Of a stretch of DNA of 64,000 nucleotides, positions 58,000-64,000 are shown piece by piece. The number at the start of each line of letters is the position of its first letter. The stretch's first letter is position 1. The notes beneath the pieces were generated by a model. That model searched no databases. It saw only the letters and a list, made by a program, of their open reading frames with translations, and was not told the DNA's origin. The DNA is from Pseudomonas knackmussii B13 (lineage in GTDB: Bacteria > Pseudomonadota > Gammaproteobacteria > Pseudomonadales > Pseudomonadaceae): contig NZ_HG322950.1 of the NCBI RefSeq assembly GCF_000689415.1, forward strand, positions 5,959,501 to 6,023,500, written 5' to 3'. The position numbers and the translations under genes are program-made.

Positions 58000-58896
58000 T
58001 CAGGCGCCCGGCACGTAATGCCGCTGCGTGCTGCCTCGAGCGATCAGGCGCGAGAGGTAATCGAGCTTCTGCGGGTCCTGGTCGACGAAGCGCAGCAGCA
58101 GCAGGAGCCACTCGCTGTCCGGCTTGGGCTCAAGCGCCGCTACCGAATGCAGGTAGCCGTTCAAGCGCGCCACTTCGTTCTCTTCGTCCAGGTCCAGCAC
58201 GGCGCTTTCCAGCACCTGCGGCAGCGCCTGACCGCGCTTCACCACCAGTTGTGCTTCCTTCAGGCTAAGCGCCCGAATCACGCAAGGCAGGCTCACGTTG
58301 GGCAAGCGCAGCTGCCCCTGACCTTTGCCCTGGGTCGGCGCGGCGGAACGTGGTGCAGGAGCGGCGGCAGGAGCTGCTGCCGGGCGAGCCGGCGCGGCAG
58401 GCGCAGCCGGGCGCACCACTTCAGCCTTGCCACCGGTGAGTGCAGCGAGGGAATCGTTCGGTGGGCCGCTGGCGAGGCTACGCTGCGGCGCGGAAGCCAG
58501 CAGGGCTTCCAGCTTGCCGCTGCGGCTCAGGGCCTTGCGTACCTTGGTGACGAGCTGGTCGTTGGAGAAGGGCTTGCCGATGAAGTCGGAGACGCCGGCC
58601 TGGATGGCCTGGACCACGTTCTCCTTGTCGCCGCGGCTGGTGACCATGATGAAGGGCACTTCCTTCAGCGGTTCCTGCGCACGGCACCAGCCGAGCAGCT
58701 CGATACCGGACATCTCCGGCATCTCCCAATCGCACAGGATCAGGTCGACCGCTTGCCGCGCGAGGTGCTGCTGGGCCTTGCGCCCATTCACCGCTTCCTC
58801 GATGCGCAGACCGGGAAAATGGTCGCGCAGGCCCTTCTTCACCAGGTCGCGGATGAAAGGCGCATCATCCACGACCAGAACACTCACCTTGCTCAT
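58000..58896 (-). CDS. two-component response regulator with C-terminal extension
   Basis: 298-residue protein. The CheY-like receiver domain (residues 1-125) has the acidic pair D10-D11, phosphoacceptor Asp56 (LILCDWEMP) and Lys109 region (FIGKPFSN). A Pro/Ala-rich linker (about 155-195) joins it to a C-terminal domain of about 100 residues with no recognised motif (QLRLPNVSLPCVIRALSLKE). It is located between phoU and the M23-like gene, with no kinase gene alongside. The corresponding P. aeruginosa gene is a response regulator of unclear role. Start at 58896, with GGGAGTCGACA upstream. Confidence 0.85.
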   Translation of the reverse strand: MSKVSVLVVDDAPFIRDLVKKGLRDHFPGLRIEEAVNGRKAQQHLARQAVDLILCDWEMPEMSGIELLGWCRAQEPLKEVPFIMVTSRGDKENVVQAIQAGVSDFIGKPFSNDQLVTKVRKALSRSGKLEALLASAPQRSLASGPPNDSLAALTGGKAEVVRPAAPAAPARPAAAPAAAPAPRSAAPTQGKGQGQLRLPNVSLPCVIRALSLKEAQLVVKRGQALPQVLESAVLDLDEENEVARLNGYLHSVAALEPKPDSEWLLLLLRFVDQDPQKLDYLSRLIARGSTQRHYVPGA

Positions 58897-58999
58897 TGTC
58901 GACTCCCTGAAACGTCAAGGCGAAGGATAGCCTTGGCCGCTGGCAGGATGCCATGCCGACGTGACTGCCCAGCCACAATTCCGGCCGGGCGCAAGGGAA

Positions 59000-59725
59000 T
59001 TATTCCGAAGGACCCTGTACCTCTTCCTTCATCCGGGCCAGGCCCAGGTGACGGACGTCGGTGCCACGCACCAGGTAGATCACCAGTTCGGCGATGTTGC
59101 GCGCGTGGTCGCCGATGCGCTCCAGAGAACGCAGCGCCCAGATGACGTTGAGCACGCGGGAGATCGCCCGCGGGTCTTCCATCATGTAGGTGACCAGTTC
59201 GCGCAGCGCGGTCTTGTACTCGCGGTCGACGGTCTTGTCGTACTGCGCAACCGACAGGGCCAGATCGGCGTCGAAGCGGGCAAAGGCATCCAGCGCCTCC
59301 TGCACCATCTTGCGTACCTGGCCGCCGATGTGGCGCACCTCGACATAACCGCGCGGCGCTTCGCCTTCCTCGCACAGCTGGATGGCGCGGCGGGCGATCT
59401 TCGAGGCTTCGTCGCCGATACGCTCGAGGTCGATCACCGACTTGGAAATGCTGATGATCAGGCGCAGGTCGGAGGCAGCCGGCTGGCGGCGGGCGAGGAT
59501 GCGCATGCATTCCTCGTCGATGTTGCGCTCCATCTGGTTGATCTGGTCGTCGATGTCGCGGACCTGCTGGGCGAGGCCGGAGTCGGCGTCGATCAGCGCG
59601 TTCACCGCGTCGTTGACCTGCTTCTCCACCAGCCCGCCCATGGCCAGCAGATGGCTGCGCACGTCTTCCAGCTCGGTGTTGAACTGCTGGGAGATGTGAT
59701 GACTGAGACTTTCTTTGTTGATCAT
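59000..59725 (-). CDS. phoU: phosphate signalling and uptake regulator PhoU
   Basis: 241-residue protein with the duplicated three-helix PhoU bundle. Metal-binding-like motifs are seen in the two repeats: LERIGDEASKIARRA (about 100-114) and LERIGDHARNIAELVIYLV (about 195-213). It couples PstSCAB to PhoR and inhibits the Pho response when phosphate is plentiful. It is the last gene of pstC-pstA-pstB-phoU on the minus strand. Confidence 0.96.
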   Translation of the reverse strand: MINKESLSHHISQQFNTELEDVRSHLLAMGGLVEKQVNDAVNALIDADSGLAQQVRDIDDQINQMERNIDEECMRILARRQPAASDLRLIISISKSVIDLERIGDEASKIARRAIQLCEEGEAPRGYVEVRHIGGQVRKMVQEALDAFARFDADLALSVAQYDKTVDREYKTALRELVTYMMEDPRAISRVLNVIWALRSLERIGDHARNIAELVIYLVRGTDVRHLGLARMKEEVQGPSE

Positions 59726-59814
59726 GGGATTCGCTCCGCGAAAGCTACAGGCTATGAAACAAAGGTTGCAGTTTTATGATGCGACCGCCGCCGACGCTCG
59801 GCGGCATGGCGGCG

Positions 59815-60651
59815 CTAGCCGTAGCGACCGGTGATGTAGTCCTCGGTCTGACGCTTCAAAGGGTTGGTGAACAGCGTGTCGGTGTCGCCGAACTCCACCA
59901 GGCTGCCCAGGTGCATGAACGCCGTGTAGTCGGAAACCCGCGCGGCCTGCTGCATGTTGTGGGTGACTATGACGATGGTGAACTTGGATTTCAGTTCGTA
60001 GATCAGCTCTTCGATCTTCAGCGTGGAGATCGGATCGAGCGCCGAGCAGGGTTCGTCGAGCAGCAGCACTTCAGGCTCCACCGCAATGGTGCGGGCGATC
60101 ACCAGACGCTGCTGCTGGCCGCCGGAAAGCCCCAGCGCCGATTCGTGCAGGCGGTCCTTCACCTCTTCCCACAGCGCGGCGCCCTTGAGCGCCCACTCCA
60201 CCGCCTCATCGAGCGTGCGCTTCTTGTTCACGCCCTGCAGGCGCAGGCCATAGACCACGTTCTCGTAGATGGTCTTGGGGAAGGGGTTGGGCTTCTGGAA
60301 CACCATGCCGACACGGCGGCGCAGCTCGGCGACGTCCACGCCCTTGGTGAAAATGTTGTGGCCGTCGAGGCGGATCTCGCCTTCCACGCGGCAATCCTCG
60401 ACCAGGTCGTTCATCCGGTTGAAGCAGCGCAGCAGGGTCGACTTGCCGCAGCCGGAAGGGCCGATGAAGGCGGTCACGCGCTGCCGCGGAACCTGCATCT
60501 GGATGTCGAACAGCGCCTGCTTCTTGCCGTAGAAGAGATTCAGGCCGGGGACTTCCAGGGCCACGGACTCGTCCTCCAGACGTGTTGTCTGGCGCTTCGA
60601 CCGGCCGAGGGCAGCGAGGTCGATACCGTGACGGTGGGAATCGTGTTGCAT
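59815..60651 (-). CDS. pstB: phosphate ABC transporter ATP-binding protein PstB
   Basis: 278-residue ATPase of the high-affinity phosphate importer. Walker A GPSGCGKST is at 64-72, the signature LSGGQQQR starts at 175, and Walker B LLLDEP is at about 196-201. The N-terminal extension (MQHDSHRHGIDLAAL) is usual for Pseudomonas PstB. It lies 56 bp after pstA and 89 bp before phoU. Confidence 0.97.
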   Translation of the reverse strand: MQHDSHRHGIDLAALGRSKRQTTRLEDESVALEVPGLNLFYGKKQALFDIQMQVPRQRVTAFIGPSGCGKSTLLRCFNRMNDLVEDCRVEGEIRLDGHNIFTKGVDVAELRRRVGMVFQKPNPFPKTIYENVVYGLRLQGVNKKRTLDEAVEWALKGAALWEEVKDRLHESALGLSGGQQQRLVIARTIAVEPEVLLLDEPCSALDPISTLKIEELIYELKSKFTIVIVTHNMQQAARVSDYTAFMHLGSLVEFGDTDTLFTNPLKRQTEDYITGRYG

Positions 60652-60707
60652 TTCAGGTCTCCCGTTGGAGGCTCCAGGCCGCCGGCAAGCACTGCCGGCG
60701 GCGGCTA

Positions 60708-62384
60708 TCAGTTTTCCAGCGCCTTGTACTTCTCGCGCAGGCGGTTGCGGATGGCGATGGCCGAGACGTTGAGCAGGGCGATCACCAGCACCAGCAGCAG
60801 CGCGGTGGCATACACCAGCGGCCGCGCGGCCTCGACGTTGGGGCTCTGGAAGCCGACGTCGTAGATGTGGAAGCCCAGGTGCATGATCTTCTGGTCGAGG
60901 TGCACGTAGGGGTAGTTGCCGTCCACCGGCAGCGACGGGGCCAGCTTCACCACGCCCACCAGCATCAGCGGCGCCACTTCACCCGCGGCACGCGCCACGG
61001 CGAGGATCAGGCCGGTCATCATCGCCGGGCTGGCCATCGGCAGGACGATCTTCCACAGCGTCTCGGCCTTGGTCGCGCCCAGGGCCAGCGAGCCCTCGCG
61101 GATCGAACGCGGAATCCGCGACAGACCTTCCTCGGTGGCCACGATCACCACCGGCACGGCGAGGATCGCCAGGGTCAGCGAGGCCCAGAACAGCCCGGGC
61201 GTGCCGAATGTCGGCGCCGGGAGCGCCTCGGCGAAGAACAGCCGGTCGATGGAGCCGCCCAGCACGTAGACGAAGAAGCCCAGGCCGAACACGCCGTAGA
61301 CGATTGCCGGAACGCCGGCGAGGTTGTTCACGGCGATGCGGATGGTCCGGGTCAGCGGTCCCTGGCGCGCGTACTCGCGCAGGTATACGGCGGCAATGAC
61401 ACCGAAAGGCGTGACGATCAGGGCCATCACCAGGGTCATCATCACGGTGCCGAAAATCGCCGGGAAGATGCCGCCCTCGGTGTTGGCCTCACGCGGGTCT
61501 TCGCTGAGGAACTCCCAGAGCTTCTGGAAATAGAACTTCAGCTTGGCGCCCACGCCCATGGCGTTGGGCTGGTAGGCGTGGACCAGCTTGCCGACGCTGA
61601 TCTCGGTCTCGCGGCCGCTGGAATCGCGCATCACCACGCTGTCACGGTTGAACTGCTGGCGCAGCTCGCCGAGCTTCGCTTCGTACTCTTGATAGCGCGC
61701 CTGCAGCTCCGCACGCGCGGTAGCCAGGTCAGCCTGAGCGGTAGCGTCGAGCTGCCCGTCGAGCTGCAGCTTGCGCTCCTTCAGGCGCAGACGTTCAAGC
61801 TCGTGGTTGATGCCACCGATGTCGGATTTCTCCAGGCCGCTGAGTTCGTCGTAGAGCGCATTCACCCGCTGCAGGCGTTGCTGCAGCTCAGGCATGGCGG
61901 CCGAACCTTCGGCAACCACCTTGCCGGCTTCCTTCACGCTCAGCAGGTAGCCATAGAAGTTGCCCCACTCGCGGCGCTCGAGAGTCATCAGCTCCTTCGG
62001 CCAATGGCGCTCGCCGAGCCACTCGCCGACCACCCAGGAGAAGTCGCTGCCATAGAGATCGCGATTGCCCAGCTTGAGCAGCCCGCGGGTCATGAACTCA
62101 GGACCGGTGGCCGGCACCGGCATACCGGCACTGTGCAGCCGCTCGCGCGGGACCTGCTCGACCTGCACCTCCTCGCCGATCAGCGTCTGCACCGGGGAAC
62201 CGGGCACGCTGTAGGTTGCCTCCAGCACATTGGCCGGCCAGAAGTGGCCCAGGCCGCGCACGGCGATCACAGCCAGCAGGCCGATGGTCATGATCACGGC
62301 GATCGACACAGCGCCGGCGTTCATCCACACCCAGGGCGTGCCGCTGGCGAACCAGGCTTTCACCGATTCCTGTTTCTGTTTCAC
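60708..62384 (-). CDS. pstA: phosphate ABC transporter permease PstA, long form
   Basis: 558-residue permease, nearly twice the size of E. coli PstA (296). One transmembrane segment (AGAVSIAVIMTIGLLAVIAV, about 23-42) precedes a periplasmic insert of about 260 residues, which includes a predicted coiled coil (about 165-245: ELQQRLQRVNALYDELSGLE, then RLRLKERKLQLDGQLD and ARAELQARYQEYEAKLGELR). The membrane core follows from about residue 300, with the EAA loop EEGLSRIPRSIREGSLALGA that contacts PstB. It is 22 bp after pstC. Long PstA forms are usual in Pseudomonas. Confidence 0.94.
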   Translation of the reverse strand: MKQKQESVKAWFASGTPWVWMNAGAVSIAVIMTIGLLAVIAVRGLGHFWPANVLEATYSVPGSPVQTLIGEEVQVEQVPRERLHSAGMPVPATGPEFMTRGLLKLGNRDLYGSDFSWVVGEWLGERHWPKELMTLERREWGNFYGYLLSVKEAGKVVAEGSAAMPELQQRLQRVNALYDELSGLEKSDIGGINHELERLRLKERKLQLDGQLDATAQADLATARAELQARYQEYEAKLGELRQQFNRDSVVMRDSSGRETEISVGKLVHAYQPNAMGVGAKLKFYFQKLWEFLSEDPREANTEGGIFPAIFGTVMMTLVMALIVTPFGVIAAVYLREYARQGPLTRTIRIAVNNLAGVPAIVYGVFGLGFFVYVLGGSIDRLFFAEALPAPTFGTPGLFWASLTLAILAVPVVIVATEEGLSRIPRSIREGSLALGATKAETLWKIVLPMASPAMMTGLILAVARAAGEVAPLMLVGVVKLAPSLPVDGNYPYVHLDQKIMHLGFHIYDVGFQSPNVEAARPLVYATALLLVLVIALLNVSAIAIRNRLREKYKALEN

Positions 62385-62406
62385 AGAGGAGCCTCGTTGG
62401 CGCCGC

Positions 62407-64000
62407 TCAGAGCGACGCGTATTTCTTCCGCAGCCGCTGACGGATCAGCTCGGCCAGGGTGTTCATCACGAAGGTGAAGGTCAGCAGCACGAGCGCCGAG
62501 AGGAACAGCACGCGGTAATGGGTACCGCCTACCTCCGACTCGGGCATCTCCACCGCGACGTTCGCTGCCAGGGTGCGCATGCCCTGGAAGATATTCAGGT
62601 CCATCACCGGGGTATTGCCGGTCGCCATGAGCACGATCATGGTCTCGCCCACCGCGCGGCCGAGGCCGATCATCAGCGCCGAGAAGATGCCCGGGCTGGC
62701 GGTGAGGATCACCACCCGCGCCAGGGTCTGCCAGGGCGTCGCACCCAGGGCCAGGGAGCCGTAGGTGAGGCTCCGGGGCACGCTGAAGATGGCGTCCTCG
62801 GCAATCGAGAAGATGTTCGGAATCACCGCGAAGCCCATCGCCAGGCCGACGATCAGGGCATTGCGCTGGTCGTAGGTGATGCCCAGGTCATGGCTGAGCC
62901 ACAGGCGCATGTCGCCGCCGAAGAACGCCGACTCCAGGTGCGGACTCAGCCACAGGGCGAAGGTGCCGACGGCGAGCACCACCGGAACCAGGATGGCCGC
63001 TTCCCAACCGTCCGGGATCGACAGGCGGATGCGCTCCGGCAGGCGGCTCCAGGCCAGGCCGGCGAGCAGGATACCCAGCGGCGTGAGCAGCAGCAGACTG
63101 AAGATGCCCGGCAGGTGGCCCTCGACATAGGGGGCGAGGAACAGCCCGGCGAAGAAGCCGAGGATTACCGTGGGCAGCGCCTCCATCAGTTCGATGACCG
63201 GCTTCACCTTGCGGCGCAGGGCCGGGGCCATGAAATAACCGGTATAGACCGCCGCGGCGACGGCCAGCGGAGCGGCCAGGATCATCGCGTAGAAGGCCGC
63301 CTTGAGGGTGCCGAAGGTCAGTGGTGCGAGGCTCAGCTTGGGCTCGAAATCGGTGTTCGCTGCAGTGGATTGCCAGACGTACTGCGGCTTGTCGTAGCTC
63401 TCGTACCAGACCTTGCCCCAGAGCGCGCTCCAGGAAATCTCCGGGTGCGGGTTGCTCAGCGCGAAGCTGTGCAGCTTGCCGCCCTCTTCCAGCAGTACAA
63501 GGTTGGCTCGCGGCGAAAGGGCGAGGACTCCCGCCTCTGGGGCGACCTGCTCGGTCAGCAGGGTGCGGTGGGCCGTGCTGTGGAACACGCCAAGGCGACC
63601 GCTGCTGTCCAGGGCGATGAAGCCCTTGCGGCGTTGCTCCGCAACAATCGCCGTCACCGGCTTGTCGCCCAGGCGGAAGTCGCGCACGTGGGAAAGACGC
63701 GGTTCGCCATCCGTGTCGCGAGCCATGAACCATTGGCTGATGCTGCCGCGGGAGCTGCCGATCATCAGCGAAATGCCACCGAGCAACTGGGCGCTCGCGG
63801 TGACTTCGCTGTCGGCGTGGTCGAGCAGCTTGTAGCGCCCGTTGAGTTGGTGGGTGCGCAGGTCGAAGACGTCGGCTTGCGCACGGCCGTTGACCACGTA
63901 CAGCCACTGCTTGCGCGGGTCCATGTAGATCGCCTTCACCGGGTCGGCGATCTGCGGCAGCTCGATGCGCTCCTGCTGCAGCGTGGTCTCGCCGGTCAGC
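62407..64000 (-). CDS. pstC: phosphate ABC transporter permease PstC, long form (5' end outside window)
   Basis: Partial permease gene; 530 residues to the C terminus are visible and the frame runs off the right edge without a stop. E. coli PstC is 319 residues in all. The core membrane domain (about the last 310 residues) starts at FGTLKAAFYAMILAAPLAVA and has the EAA loop IAEDAIFSVPRSLTYGSLAL. Before it, roughly 220 visible residues have short repeated units of beta-propeller type (KQWLYVVNGRAQADVFDLRT, then LLGGISLMIGSSRGSISQWF and RKGFIALDSSGRLGVFH). pstS would lie further right. Confidence 0.93.
   Translation of the reverse strand, partial: LTGETTLQQERIELPQIADPVKAIYMDPRKQWLYVVNGRAQADVFDLRTHQLNGRYKLLDHADSEVTASAQLLGGISLMIGSSRGSISQWFMARDTDGEPRLSHVRDFRLGDKPVTAIVAEQRRKGFIALDSSGRLGVFHSTAHRTLLTEQVAPEAGVLALSPRANLVLLEEGGKLHSFALSNPHPEISWSALWGKVWYESYDKPQYVWQSTAANTDFEPKLSLAPLTFGTLKAAFYAMILAAPLAVAAAVYTGYFMAPALRRKVKPVIELMEALPTVILGFFAGLFLAPYVEGHLPGIFSLLLLTPLGILLAGLAWSRLPERIRLSIPDGWEAAILVPVVLAVGTFALWLSPHLESAFFGGDMRLWLSHDLGITYDQRNALIVGLAMGFAVIPNIFSIAEDAIFSVPRSLTYGSLALGATPWQTLARVVILTASPGIFSALMIGLGRAVGETMIVLMATGNTPVMDLNIFQGMRTLAANVAVEMPESEVGGTHYRVLFLSALVLLTFTFVMNTLAELIRQRLRKKYASL

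Noticed and set aside
1..64000. tRNA, rRNA, CRISPR array or prophage
   Set aside because: No cloverleaf, regularly spaced repeat array or phage gene was recognised by eye in any part.

Overview
The window is a 64 kb chromosomal segment of a high-GC gammaproteobacterium. Gene content (pauR, dadA/dadX, algC, crc, an extended SpoT operon, oxyR-recG, twin rubredoxins, phoBR, pst) and gene order point to Pseudomonas. As far as I recall it, the order follows the region from rep to pstC near the end of the P. aeruginosa PAO1 map, with some neighbours missing (poxB, the transaminase beside kauB, glcC) and two insertion sequences added. The species looks like a relative of the P. aeruginosa group rather than P. 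aeruginosa itself. That is inference, because no search was possible.

Layout. 1-2.8 kb: 3' part of rep, xpt, cytochrome c5. 2.9-18.3 kb: amino-acid and polyamine catabolism (pauR, dadX, ridA, dadA, dadR/lrp, a pauB-type oxidase, kauB, a cupin), interleaved with an envelope-bridge operon ydbH-ynbE-ydbL, a phospholipase-D-like lipoprotein, an MFS transporter and an IS110-family element set among short palindromic repeats. 18.2-29.5 kb: rpmB-rpmG, a peptide-binding protein, radC, coaBC-dut-algC-argB, a thioesterase, pyrE and crc. 29.5-41.5 kb: rph, yicC-gmk, rpoZ-spoT-ridA, a lipoprotein, a LysE exporter with an AraC regulator and an epimerase, and oxyR-recG. 41.6-51.9 kb: an HDOD protein, an SCP2 protein, HU, rubredoxin reductase with two rubredoxins, glcDEF and ubiC-ubiA. 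52-64 kb: phoB-phoR, a CNNM/CBS protein, a complete IS3-family element, an M23-like protein, a response regulator, and phoU-pstB-pstA-pstC, with pstC running off the right edge.

How the genes work together. D-alanine/L-alanine use is covered by DadX (racemase), DadA (dehydrogenase) and RidA (imine clearance), under a DadR/Lrp regulator. The polyamine oxidase and KauB dehydrogenase are probable PauR targets. SpoT, omega, Gmk and YicC form the stringent-response/nucleotide block. PhoBR, PhoU and PstCAB form the phosphate-sensing and uptake unit, and its permeases carry large extra periplasmic domains.

I found no prophage, CRISPR array, tRNA, rRNA or obviously new multi-gene system. The points most worth checking are: an rpmG reading frame that has lost its stop codon and runs through its own terminator; a one-base frameshift near the start of radC; the large extra domains of PstC and PstA; AlgC fused to a membrane-anchored N-terminal half; an IS110 element apparently sitting inside a palindromic repeat, with a candidate bridge-RNA region; and a perfect 34-bp tandem duplication at the end of one rubredoxin gene.
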